From assembly GCF_046557915.1 (NCBI RefSeq), contig NZ_JBHEBG010000001.1, forward strand, positions 1,364,001-1,428,000: 64,000 nt of DNA, read 5' to 3'. Numbering within the stretch: the first letter of the stretch is position 1; every line of letters begins with the position of its first letter. This document shows positions 34,102 through 43,441 of this stretch, piece by piece. The DNA is from JBHEBG01 sp046557915 (GTDB taxonomy: Bacteria; Bacteroidota; Bacteroidia; Flavobacteriales; Flavobacteriaceae). The position numbers and the translations under genes were made by a program. The notes beneath the pieces are model-generated. The model did no database searches. It saw only the letters and a list, made by a program, of their open reading frames with translations, and was not told where the DNA came from.

Positions 34102-37080
34102 CTATTCAATGGGTTTTATAATCATTAGACGTACCGGCCCAAATAAGCCGGAATCCAATAATGGAACTTCTTTCCAAGGAACTTGCGTTTTATTCAGTCC
34201 TTCTATATTTGTTGTTTTTACGTTGGTATGGGTAAAACGCTTACCGGTTATCGCATCTCCCGTTAAACGGTTTGACCAGGTATTGGCAATCTTTATCTCC
34301 AATAAGTTGTTTCCTGGCTTTATGACATCCGTCACATCCAACCGATAAGGTTTGGCCCAGACAATGCCCAAGTTTTTTCCATTCAACCATACCTCCCCAA
34401 CATTGGAAAGATTCCCTAAATCCAAATAAATTCTCTGGTTTTTAGTGCTATTTGAATGAATATCATATTGAAACGTCTTCACGTACTTCGCAATTCCTGA
34501 AAAGTATTTGATGCCCTCGTTCTGTGCTTTGGTCCAAGAAACAAGTTTTGGAAAAATAACCCTACGGGGAGCCTCTTGCCCTTCCGGAAAGTATACTTCC
34601 CAAGCTCCGTTTATAGGTTCGGTTTTTACAAAATTGGAAATGGTTCTCTCTTCCGTTCCGTTCTGTAGGCTTACCTTTTGGTTTTCGAGAAAGAATGTTC
34701 CGTAAGCAGTATATTGAACTAAAGGAGGGTTTAGCAGACCCGACTCAATACTTCTGTAGGCAGCTGGAATCTTTTTTTCAGAAAAAACAACAAATACGCT
34801 GCCGTAAGGGGGAAGGGTCAAGGGCAGACTTATATATTGTTTCTGTTGTTCGTATATAGATACAGGCTGTGTTTCTCCTGTTACCGGGTCCCATAATTCT
34901 GGTGTTTTCCCCGTTTGTCTAAATTTCGATTGTCTAGAAACCCATCGATCAGTGGTATTCCGAACCAAGTAATAATCTGTTGTTCCCTTCTGGTAATGAA
35001 TATAATCCAGGGTTGAGAATTCTGCATCAGGATATTGAAAATCTGGAGGAACGTTCATATTCTCCAGCATTTCTGTCGGTGTAATGCCAGAAAGCACTTT
35101 TCCCTTAATAGCTGTCGGATTCTTTGTTGATTCTTTCACATTGAACCAAAGCTTATCTACATCTTTGAGCGACACCTTAACCTTTGATAATTTCTCGCGA
35201 ACAGTTACTCCATTTGGTTTTTCAGATATGATTTTTGCTCCCTTGGAAGTCAACGCTTTTAGTTTCAAGAGTACTTCAGGGTCTATTTCCTCTTCATTTT
35301 CCAAGATTAAAAGGCTAAATTTCGCGCCAGTCGGTAATACTAGCTGATCGTTTTGTAGGGTAATCTGTTTTAGTATTTCGGTATTTATTACTTCGTAATC
35401 ATAGCCGGGCCCAACCATAAAACGACCATTCTTGTGCCCTGTAAAGTTGGGGGCTGCATCTCCGTAGTAATAAAGCACATCAGCAAAAAAATCGGCTTTT
35501 TGAAGTATGTTGGAGATTCGCGCCAAATAGGTGTTAAATGGTTTGATCATTGGCCACCATATTCGTTTGTCATTATAATGGGTGCCTGCATGATATACGA
35601 TTCCGGGATTCCCAAACCCTCTGGGGTTATGGCTACTACCATGTACTACTACCTTGTTCATACCTTCGCAAAAGGCCCTATCTCCCGAAGGTTTCATTTC
35701 AAAAGGCCCTTCTTGCCACATTTGGAAAGAAGTAAAAGCTTCTTCCTCAACAATGCCCCGACCATAAATATGTGAAGCCGAAGCCGATTCCTTTACCATT
35801 CTTAAAATGTCGACCCCATCACTATTAAATCGATTATGATTGATCCAAAATTCCCCTCTAGGAAGATCCATAACCCCTAAAGACTTTAAGGGTTCAACTG
35901 GCACATTATGCAATGGAAAACCGGGACCACCTGATTCGGAATTTATTAAAAGTCCGTTCTCATGACATATTTGGCGTGCTTTCTTGTAGAAGTTATTGAT
36001 CATTAATTCTGAAAGAGTAAACTGAAAATCTTTTTTGATTTTAGCAGTTACATCAGTGGAAAAAAGGTTTTTTTCAAAAAGAGCAGGAATGTACGGGTAT
36101 ATTTCATACCCATTCAATCGTTCAAATTCTTGAGGCAAAAGCTCTGTCCACACATTACCTAAAGCTTCGTAACTCGCCAGATATAAACTCTTAAGAGCCG
36201 ATTTTTCCAAATCTGGACCTATGGTTTTTTTTAATCGATCTATAATGTAATTGAAGTGAAACTCAGTAGCATTACCATCAAAATGATCTATTATGGGACC
36301 TGCGGAATTTTTACTCGGAATTTTCAACTGCTCTCCTGAATTTGAACATATATATCGATAAATATCATAAGTGCCTTCTTGGTCCCAGTTCAAAGTTTCG
36401 GTCTTAGAATCAAAGTATTGGGTTACATCTATACCCTTTGAAATTGATTTATTAGACTGCCCCGTAGGTATTGCAATTACTGCTATTTCTGCATAGAATA
36501 CGGGCTTTCCGTTGGCGGTACGCTCGATGTCCACATTTTCATTTTCTCCTTCAAGAACTATTTTTCCCTCTTTTTTAAATCGCACCTGTTTCGGAAAAGG
36601 CAGTTTTTGTTTTCCCCGTTTAAATGGTGTTTTTGAAAAGTAGATAGATTTTGCCGCATACTCAGGTGTTATCCAGGCTCCACCAGCGTTCCAACTGCTA
36701 GCCATATTAAGACCCACCTCCATATTCAGTTCAGCGGCTTGATCTAGGGCAACCTCTACGGCGCGAAGAAAATCAGCTCCCATGAAGGTTATTTCGCCAG
36801 TGGGTATAACGGTATCGGATTTCTTTTTCCCTATCTCAAAAATATCAAAACCCGACAACCCTGCATTTTTCATGGAAATAATCTCTTCCCTTATTCTTAC
36901 GGTATCAATATTCCCATTTAACCACCACCAATAAGTCTTTGGCCATGCTTCCATGGGCGGATTTTTAAATTCTGCTTTTAGAAGCTCATAATTTCCTTTG
37001 TCCTGTGCTTGACAGTTTTGAGGAATGCCAATTATAAACAGACAGATCAGCCCAACTAATATTATGGTATTCTTTCTCAT
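34102..37080 (-). CDS. GH106 alpha-L-rhamnosidase (secreted)
   Basis: The protein has 992 residues. ATG at 37080 gives a Sec signal peptide ('ILVGLICLFIIGIPQNCQAQ') rather than a lipobox. Family signatures: 'TYWWWLNGNIDTVRIREE', 'AGLSGFDIFEIG', 'SSWNAGGAWITPEYAAK', 'SESGGPGFPLHNVPVEPL', 'RGEFWINHN' and the C-terminal 'NTWSNRLTGDAITGKRFT'. It is the paralogue of the lipoprotein GH106 at 29126, but lacks lipid anchoring and so is probably periplasmic. It is the first enzyme gene after SusD, separated by 129 bp that contain a hairpin (37154-37179). It should cleave alpha-L-rhamnosyl linkages; which one is unknown. Confidence 0.93.
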   Translation of the reverse strand: MRKNTIILVGLICLFIIGIPQNCQAQDKGNYELLKAEFKNPPMEAWPKTYWWWLNGNIDTVRIREEIISMKNAGLSGFDIFEIGKKKSDTVIPTGEITFMGADFLRAVEVALDQAAELNMEVGLNMASSWNAGGAWITPEYAAKSIYFSKTPFKRGKQKLPFPKQVRFKKEGKIVLEGENENVDIERTANGKPVFYAEIAVIAIPTGQSNKSISKGIDVTQYFDSKTETLNWDQEGTYDIYRYICSNSGEQLKIPSKNSAGPIIDHFDGNATEFHFNYIIDRLKKTIGPDLEKSALKSLYLASYEALGNVWTELLPQEFERLNGYEIYPYIPALFEKNLFSTDVTAKIKKDFQFTLSELMINNFYKKARQICHENGLLINSESGGPGFPLHNVPVEPLKSLGVMDLPRGEFWINHNRFNSDGVDILRMVKESASASHIYGRGIVEEEAFTSFQMWQEGPFEMKPSGDRAFCEGMNKVVVHGSSHNPRGFGNPGIVYHAGTHYNDKRIWWPMIKPFNTYLARISNILQKADFFADVLYYYGDAAPNFTGHKNGRFMVGPGYDYEVINTEILKQITLQNDQLVLPTGAKFSLLILENEEEIDPEVLLKLKALTSKGAKIISEKPNGVTVREKLSKVKVSLKDVDKLWFNVKESTKNPTAIKGKVLSGITPTEMLENMNVPPDFQYPDAEFSTLDYIHYQKGTTDYYLVRNTTDRWVSRQSKFRQTGKTPELWDPVTGETQPVSIYEQQKQYISLPLTLPPYGSVFVVFSEKKIPAAYRSIESGLLNPPLVQYTAYGTFFLENQKVSLQNGTEERTISNFVKTEPINGAWEVYFPEGQEAPRRVIFPKLVSWTKAQNEGIKYFSGIAKYVKTFQYDIHSNSTKNQRIYLDLGNLSNVGEVWLNGKNLGIVWAKPYRLDVTDVIKPGNNLLEIKIANTWSNRLTGDAITGKRFTHTNVKTTNIEGLNKTQVPWKEVPLLDSGLFGPVRLMIIKPIE

Positions 37081-37153
37081 CGGATTTATGTGTTCGGATT
37101 CAATCATACACTTTTAATTGTGAAATTTACCAGTGTCTGCGTTTGAGTAAATA

Positions 37154-37179
37154 CCCAATCCTAAAAATAAAGGATCGGG
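37154..37179 (-). other. Hairpin in the SusD-GH106 gap
   Basis: CCCAATCCT / AGGATCGGG (one mismatch, 8-nt loop) lies between the SusD stop and the GH106 start on the reverse strand. It may limit transcription or protect the SusCD part of the mRNA. It has no strong T-run after it. Confidence 0.4.
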
Positions 37180-37209
37180 CATTCCTACAACTAAACTCAA
37201 ACAACTAAC

Positions 37210-38643
37210 TTAATACCCCGGATTTTGTTTCAAGTTGGGGTCAATATCTATTTCCCTTTGAGGCAATGGCATTAACAACTCTTCTTGTGTTACGGAAAAA
37301 CTTGCACCTATTGATTGAAAATACGAATTGAGTACTTCAATAGTCCTCCCTGTTCGGGCCAAATCAAACCACCGTTGCCCTTCACTAAGGAATTCCACTC
37401 GGCGTTCCTGTTCCAAGGTAAGCGCAAACTCTTCCTTGGATAGTCCGCTTATAGGGCCCAATCCAGCACGATTTCTAGTAGCGTTAATAAAGGGGTAAGC
37501 CTCATCTGTTCTATCGGACTCATTCAAGGCCTCTGCGTACATCAGTAAAACATCCGCATAACGAAGGGGTATAAAATTAATGCCTCCATCCCCTTGAAGT
37601 CCAACTGTGAAATCAACAAATTTTAGGCCGTATTGTAATTGTTCATAAGTGCCATCTAACAAAAGTAGGGAATCCTTAATAGACAGCTCCCTTCTCAAAT
37701 CACCGTCTTCATAACTATTCCTTACATCCAAAGTAGGTACGATACGACCTGAACCATTCATATTATTAGGAAAAATTGCTGCATTGAAACTGGGTGGGGT
37801 AAACAGACTTGAAAAATCATTACCCTCACCAATGTTTCCTGAAATATACTTTATCTCAAAAATGGATTCTGGCAATTCGTCATTAGCATTTGTAAATATA
37901 CTTGCATAGTCGTCCTGAAGGTTATACATCCCAGAATCGATTACAGATTTTAGGGTGCTCAAGGCCTCTGGGTATTGCTTTTGGGTAAGGTAAACCTTCC
38001 CTAAAAGTGCCTCTGATGCCCCCGCCGAAGCTCTAGATTTACTAAGTTCTATACCCTGAAGTAAGGCTTGGGCCTGTTGTAAATCGGAAACGATCAAACC
38101 ATAAATTTCAGATATAGGCCTTCGGGTCATATCAAATGTGGAAATTTCATCGGGACTATTGAAAACCACTTCTACCAAGGGTAGGTCTCCAAAAAGGCGT
38201 ACAAGGTTGAAATAGCTAAAAGCCCTTAAAAAATAAGACTCCCCTTGGTATTGCTTTTTGATCGATTCACTAATTTCTATGCCATCAATCCTTTCTAAAA
38301 TTGTATTGCATCGAACGATTGTCTTAAAACTCCCGTTCCATACCTGATCTACAAAGGTGTTTGGTGCAGTAATTCTCATTTCATCGCATTCGAATTCGGA
38401 AGATGTCGGGGAGGTCCATTGAATATAAGCGTTATCTGTAGTAAGCTCAGTTAAATCCAACAAAGGGGCATTATAAATATTTTGAAGTTCTGAGTAATTA
38501 CCGATCATAGCAGTCTCAAAATCGGCCTCTGTTTTATAAAAAGAAGCTTCATTGGCTAGGTATTCTGGCTCAAGCTCAAGAAAATCAGAGCAAGAACTCA
38601 AAGCAGTCAGCAACACTATTGAAATTAATTTGTATGTTTTCAT
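37210..38643 (-). CDS. SusD/RagB-family glycan-binding outer-membrane lipoprotein
   Basis: The protein has 477 residues. A lipoprotein signal ('IVLLTALSSCSDFLELEP') ends at the lipobox cysteine. The TPR-like helical SusD scaffold is visible: 'YFLRAFSYFNLVRLFGDLPL' (residues about 120-140), 'ALLGKVYLTQKQYPEAL', 'PLRYADVLLMYAEALNE' and the conserved C-terminal 'FLSEGQRWFDLARTGR'. It caps the SusC channel on the cell surface and binds the oligosaccharide. It ends 22 bp from the SusC gene in the same operon. The ligand should be a rhamnose-containing glycan given the enzymes downstream. Confidence 0.96.
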   Translation of the reverse strand: MKTYKLISIVLLTALSSCSDFLELEPEYLANEASFYKTEADFETAMIGNYSELQNIYNAPLLDLTELTTDNAYIQWTSPTSSEFECDEMRITAPNTFVDQVWNGSFKTIVRCNTILERIDGIEISESIKKQYQGESYFLRAFSYFNLVRLFGDLPLVEVVFNSPDEISTFDMTRRPISEIYGLIVSDLQQAQALLQGIELSKSRASAGASEALLGKVYLTQKQYPEALSTLKSVIDSGMYNLQDDYASIFTNANDELPESIFEIKYISGNIGEGNDFSSLFTPPSFNAAIFPNNMNGSGRIVPTLDVRNSYEDGDLRRELSIKDSLLLLDGTYEQLQYGLKFVDFTVGLQGDGGINFIPLRYADVLLMYAEALNESDRTDEAYPFINATRNRAGLGPISGLSKEEFALTLEQERRVEFLSEGQRWFDLARTGRTIEVLNSYFQSIGASFSVTQEELLMPLPQREIDIDPNLKQNPGY

Positions 38644-38664
38644 GATTTCTACTTTTTTGATGGG

Positions 38665-41600
38665 TTAGAAAGATAATTTGAGCCCTGTGGTTATAGTGCG
38701 AGCCAATGGATAGGTAAAGTAATCGATTCCGGAACTTGCAATATTACTTCCTGAAGTACTTGCTTCAGGGTCATACCCTGGATAATCCGTAAAAGTGTAC
38801 AAATTGGCCACATTAACATATAGGGCTAGTTGGGTGAAACCTAACTTATGAACGACATCGGTTGGGAAATTATAAGAAAGATTCACATTTCTTATGCGTG
38901 TAAAAGAAGAGTCGAACAAAAAGTGCGAGCTTGTTCCAAAAGCGTTGGCATAGTTACTTCGAATGGCCCTTGGTTGAAACCCGTTACCAGGTTGCGTCTC
39001 AGAGACCCATCGCCCAAGGGAGATATCTGCTATTTGATTTTGGACTCCAGCACTGTTAAGTACTGCTGAAGCACCTTGGAAGTAAGTAGATGCACCTTGT
39101 GAACCTACTAATGAAATGCCCAAACTAAGATTTTTATAGGAAAATTGATTATCAAAACCCCAAGTGAAATCAGGAAAGGGGCTGCCCACGATCTTACGGT
39201 CTTCGCTATCGATCTTGCCGTCCTCGTTCACATCCTCAAAGCGAAGATCTCCTGGTTGTGTTCTAGGATTGTACAACGCCGCACCTTCTACTTCTGCTTC
39301 ATTGGCAAATACACCAATGGCATTTAACATATAAAAACTAGAAATCGGCTCCCCAACTTCGGTTATTTGAAAGGCATTATTCGAAATCCGTCCATTTTCG
39401 GTTGCCAATTTCAACACTTTGTTTTTATTAGCGCTAAGTGTTGCATTACTACTCCAAGTAAAATCACCTGCCTTAACATTAATGGTTTGTAAGCCGAACT
39501 CAAGGCCTTTGTTCTCAATATCACCAATGTTCTGGGTAGCACTCTGAAAACCAGTAGCTGAAGGGAGTTGAACAGCTAAAAGAAGATCTGTTTTTAAATC
39601 CTTATAGGCATCTATTGTTAAGGAAATACGGTCATTGAACAACCCTAGGTCCAAACCAAAATTGGTCTGCTTCGATTTTTCCCAAGTTAGATTGTCATTT
39701 GACAGGGTGCTTGGCACCAAGCCAGCTACTTGGTTGCCATTGACCACGTAATTGGATTGGCCCAATAAACCGATATGGTTGTAGTTGCCAATTTGATTGT
39801 TACCTGAAACCCCATAGCTAGCACGTAATTTTAAATTGCTGATGAAATCTACAGTTTCCATAAAACGCTCTTCTGAAATGTTATACCCTACAGAAAAGGA
39901 TGGAAATGTGCCCCATTTGTTGTTGCTGCCAAAACGTGAGCTGCCATCTGAACGCACTGTTGCGGTAAACAAGTATTTGCTATCGAAAGAGTAATTGATA
40001 CGACCCATGAACGAAAGCAATGACCATTCTGAAATAATCTGATTACCAGAATTTACAATTCCTGCTGAAATATAAGGTACATTTTCAGTTGGAAAATCAG
40101 ATGCTCCAGCAGAAACTCTATCAAATCTATCCTTTTGAACAGAAAATCCCCCTAAGAGGTTCAAACGGTGCTTCTCGTTAAAAATTTTACTGTAGTTCAG
40201 TGTATTTTCATTCAACCAATTAATCGAATTGGTTCTGGTTGTCCCTGCATTCGCTGGGAAATTCAAGTTCGTGAAATTGGGAATTTTTGATGACCTCCAA
40301 ATATCAATCTGCCCAGCGGTGTAGTTTAATCCTATACTGGTCTTGAAGGTAAGTCCATCAAGTAATTGATATTCCAAATAATTGTTCCACAACACATTGG
40401 CGGTTCTTCGATTATCCGAAAAGCCACTTAACAGGTTAATTGGATTCGCCAACCACCCTAAACCATCGGAAACATCAGCTTGATCAAAAAATGGCTGCCC
40501 TGTTTCGTCATAAATGGGAATAGTCGGTGAGGCTGAAAGTACGGCCATGATAAGTCCCCCTGTTCCATAATGTCCCTCTGTATTTGGAAAATTACCATAA
40601 CTATAAGAACCATTTAATGAAGTTCCTATTTTAAGTCTTTCGGAAATATTAGAATCTATATTTGTCCTTAGATTAAATCGTTTAAAGCTTGATGTTTTTA
40701 CGATTCCATCTTGATCAAAATAACCACCTGCAATAAAAAAACGTGTTTTCTCGTTTCCAGCGTTAAACGAAAGTTGGTAATTGCGAACAGGGGCAGACCT
40801 ATAAATAACATCCTGCCAATCTGTGTTTGTTGTTATGGAAGATGGATTTCGAAATTCTGGTCTAACACGCCTTGAACCGGCTCTCAAGTCGTTAGGGTCG
40901 CTGGCTAACCCGCCTGCAAAGACATGGGCGTTGTCACGACCTTCAGCTACGTATTCTGCGTACTGCTGACTGTTCAATAGATCAAGTTTATTAGACACAG
41001 ATTGCATGCCCAAAGAAATTTCTGCACTGATCTCTGACTTTCCTGCTTCACCTCTTTTGGTGGTGATAATGACTACTCCATTAGCGCCTCTTGAACCGTA
41101 AATTGCCGTTGCAGAGGCATCCTTTAGGATCTCAATGGACTCAATATCAGACGGATTGATCGAAGTTAAGGGGTTTATACGTTCTTGGGTATTACTTGCA
41201 ATTCCATCTGAAGAATATAAATTACTTCCGTATGACCTAAAATCGGAATTACCTCCACTACTAATTGGAAAACCATCTACAACATATAAAGGCTGGTTTC
41301 CTCCGGTGATAGAGCTCATTCCCCGAACCAAAATGTTGACGTTGCCTCCTGGCGCACCAGAGGTCTGTGAAATTTGGACCCCAGCTACCTTACCTTGTAA
41401 CATCTGATCAAAACTTGCAATTGAAGGTTGCTCAACATCACTCATATCCACACGGGCAATAGAACCTGTGAGATCTTTCTTTCTTTGGGTACCATAACCA
41501 ACTACCACAACCTCATCTAGCTGGCTCACATCTTCTTCCAATGTTATATTACCCAAATCAGTCCCGGCAACCGAGACTTGCTTGGTCACAAAACCTAGAT

Positions 41601-41892
41601 ACGAGAAAACAAGTACAGCATTTGACGAGGCTGTTTCAATGGAAAAATTTCCGTCAAAATCCGTAACGACGCCGTTAGACGTATTCTCCTCTACAATATT
41701 GACCCCGGGTATAGGAGCGCCGCTTGCATCGACCACCTTACCTGTTACCTTCATTTGCAATATATCTACCGATGTGTCACTAAATGGGACACTCGCAATC
41801 ATGCTCATTGAAGAGCATATTACAAATACAAAGGACAAGAGAAGGCGTTTCACCATCTCTTTCCTAACATTTAAACATTTCAAATAATTCAT
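38665..41892 (-). CDS. SusC/RagA-family TonB-dependent outer-membrane transporter
   Basis: The protein has 1075 residues. A signal peptide ('LLLSFVFVICSSMSMIASV') is followed by a carboxypeptidase-D-like regulatory domain ('GKVVDASGAPIPGVNIVEE', residues about 50-130), the SusC TonB-box-like segment 'DEVVVVGYGTQRKKDLTG', the plug domain ('LYVVDGFPISSGGN', 'ESIEILKDASATAIYGSRG') and a 22-strand barrel ending 'YPLARTITTGLKLSF'. It imports oligosaccharide into the periplasm with energy from TonB-ExbBD. Together with SusD it is the import pair of the rhamnose locus. It lies 29 bp after the isomerase gene on the same strand, so the MFS transporter, isomerase and SusCD probably form one transcript. 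Confidence 0.97.
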   Translation of the reverse strand: MNYLKCLNVRKEMVKRLLLSFVFVICSSMSMIASVPFSDTSVDILQMKVTGKVVDASGAPIPGVNIVEENTSNGVVTDFDGNFSIETASSNAVLVFSYLGFVTKQVSVAGTDLGNITLEEDVSQLDEVVVVGYGTQRKKDLTGSIARVDMSDVEQPSIASFDQMLQGKVAGVQISQTSGAPGGNVNILVRGMSSITGGNQPLYVVDGFPISSGGNSDFRSYGSNLYSSDGIASNTQERINPLTSINPSDIESIEILKDASATAIYGSRGANGVVIITTKRGEAGKSEISAEISLGMQSVSNKLDLLNSQQYAEYVAEGRDNAHVFAGGLASDPNDLRAGSRRVRPEFRNPSSITTNTDWQDVIYRSAPVRNYQLSFNAGNEKTRFFIAGGYFDQDGIVKTSSFKRFNLRTNIDSNISERLKIGTSLNGSYSYGNFPNTEGHYGTGGLIMAVLSASPTIPIYDETGQPFFDQADVSDGLGWLANPINLLSGFSDNRRTANVLWNNYLEYQLLDGLTFKTSIGLNYTAGQIDIWRSSKIPNFTNLNFPANAGTTRTNSINWLNENTLNYSKIFNEKHRLNLLGGFSVQKDRFDRVSAGASDFPTENVPYISAGIVNSGNQIISEWSLLSFMGRINYSFDSKYLFTATVRSDGSSRFGSNNKWGTFPSFSVGYNISEERFMETVDFISNLKLRASYGVSGNNQIGNYNHIGLLGQSNYVVNGNQVAGLVPSTLSNDNLTWEKSKQTNFGLDLGLFNDRISLTIDAYKDLKTDLLLAVQLPSATGFQSATQNIGDIENKGLEFGLQTINVKAGDFTWSSNATLSANKNKVLKLATENGRISNNAFQITEVGEPISSFYMLNAIGVFANEAEVEGAALYNPRTQPGDLRFEDVNEDGKIDSEDRKIVGSPFPDFTWGFDNQFSYKNLSLGISLVGSQGASTYFQGASAVLNSAGVQNQIADISLGRWVSETQPGNGFQPRAIRSNYANAFGTSSHFLFDSSFTRIRNVNLSYNFPTDVVHKLGFTQLALYVNVANLYTFTDYPGYDPEASTSGSNIASSGIDYFTYPLARTITTGLKLSF

Positions 41893-41921
41893 AATTAAGT
41901 GATTTAAAAAATTGAGTTGAT

Positions 41922-43373
41922 TTATTCTTGTTTGATAGTTACCGATTCTATGTTCAAGTAGTTCGCAATTTTTTCTAAGCTTTCAGCATGATGACCTATA
42001 CCTAAGGCAAAATGATGTGTAGGCCCCTCTTTCATCCAGCGATATAAAAAGGTTTTTACGTCTGGTTTAAACCTACCCCTGGTATTAGTGTTTCCCGTAG
42101 GAGGTATAGGACCCTTGATGGATTCTCCTTCTGCTATGATAAATTTGAATTTACCGTCAAATGTTGAATTGATTGACAACATTGTGATAGGCCCTTGCTT
42201 GATTTTAAATTCTACACCAGCCCCATGGCCTGGCTTTCCGTGGTATTTCTTCAAACTTCTCAGCACAGGTTTGCCATCGGCAATAGATATGTTGTGCGGG
42301 CCATCATGACCGACCAATACAAAATCTTCTAGAAAATCTACAGGGTGAAACTCTGCAAAGCTTCCGCCAATACCCAGACGATCCATGATCAGCATTGCGA
42401 TGAGAGTTTTCATATCCGATTCGCCACACATAGGAAACCCATTAGAGGTAAGGATCGAATTACCCACAATAAGATTGCTCATTAACTTTCTGAGTTCGCT
42501 ATCCACTGGTCCATCATAATAATAAGCCAACCCATCTAGCTGTTTTTCCTTTACAAATCGGTCTAAAGCCACGCTGACCTTTGCCGCTACCTGTAAATCA
42601 GTATCATTAAGTTTTAGCGATATGGGGTCGGATACTGGATCAGGAGTATCAAAGAAATCCAAGATCACTTTTTCTTTGGCTTTAACCTCTTCCTCTGTGA
42701 CCAAGTCATACCAAAACATAATCTCATTGGCTTCGCATTCAACCACATGACTGCCAAAAGTCGAGGTTAACATGGTGGCATCAGTATGCATATCCAACAT
42801 GGCGTTCAACGGGTGCCCCAAATGACCTAATTGGGCATTCTTAAGATCATGCAATACTTTGGCTATACGACAATATTCATCTATCAATACTTCTGCTTCA
42901 GGATCATCATGAAGCGTCCCAATAATCATGTCGGGAACTTTTTTTCCCATTCTCACCGCCACACCAGCAAATTCAGGAACTGCACAAATATCATCGTTCA
43001 CCAATTGCATATAGGTAGAAGCTTGGGAATAATCCAGAGCTTTTCTTGGCTGTAAGGCCACCATTACGATGGGAATGGATAGTGTTTTTACAATTATCCC
43101 AAAAGTTCCGGAAGTTGCATATGTAAGCATGTTGCAGAAAATAAGGTCCAAATTGGCAGCTTGTATTTCCTTTATCTTTTCATATGCCTTTTTTGGATTG
43201 TCGATCATTCCAAAGTCAACTATAATTGCTTCTTTGTCCGAAAACTTCTCTAGAAAAGTTTCATGCTTTTGCATCAGTTCGTCCAATAATCCGTCAAATT
43301 GGTTCCAGTACATATCATACCCTACGCCAAAAACACCAATTCGCTGGGGCTCATTTTTAACATTTAATGTCAT
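41922..43373 (-). CDS. L-arabinose/L-fucose isomerase-like enzyme
   Basis: The protein has 483 residues and belongs to the arabinose/fucose isomerase-like group: N-terminal Rossmann-like domain ('IGVFGVGYDMYWNQFDGL'), 'ALQPRKALDYSQASTYMQ', 'MLTSTFGSHVVECEANEI' and a C-terminal domain with 'LVGHDGPHNI', 'GAGVEFKIKQGPI' and 'HHFALGIGHHAESLEKIA'. The metal-binding Glu/His residues are plausibly present, but I cannot assign them one by one. The substrate is open: a different rhamnose isomerase of the RhaI type is encoded at 49195, so this enzyme should act on another pentose or 6-deoxyhexose of the same glycan. Its promoter carries a palindrome (43409-43422) shared with the MFS gene. Confidence 0.85.
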   Translation of the reverse strand: MTLNVKNEPQRIGVFGVGYDMYWNQFDGLLDELMQKHETFLEKFSDKEAIIVDFGMIDNPKKAYEKIKEIQAANLDLIFCNMLTYATSGTFGIIVKTLSIPIVMVALQPRKALDYSQASTYMQLVNDDICAVPEFAGVAVRMGKKVPDMIIGTLHDDPEAEVLIDEYCRIAKVLHDLKNAQLGHLGHPLNAMLDMHTDATMLTSTFGSHVVECEANEIMFWYDLVTEEEVKAKEKVILDFFDTPDPVSDPISLKLNDTDLQVAAKVSVALDRFVKEKQLDGLAYYYDGPVDSELRKLMSNLIVGNSILTSNGFPMCGESDMKTLIAMLIMDRLGIGGSFAEFHPVDFLEDFVLVGHDGPHNISIADGKPVLRSLKKYHGKPGHGAGVEFKIKQGPITMLSINSTFDGKFKFIIAEGESIKGPIPPTGNTNTRGRFKPDVKTFLYRWMKEGPTHHFALGIGHHAESLEKIANYLNIESVTIKQE

Positions 43374-43408
43374 CTATTAATTTTTTTAATAACGCGTAAA
43401 TTATAATT

Positions 43409-43422
43409 CTTAACGCACTAAG
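43409..43422 (-). promoter_or_regulatory. Operator-like palindrome CTTAACGCACTAAG, copy 1
   Basis: The imperfect palindrome CTTARYGCRYTAAG lies 36 bp upstream of the isomerase start (43373). An identical 14-mer lies next to the MFS start. It is probably a GntR-family site. Confidence 0.65.
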
Positions 43423-43441
43423 ATTGATTAGCAAAAAAAAT

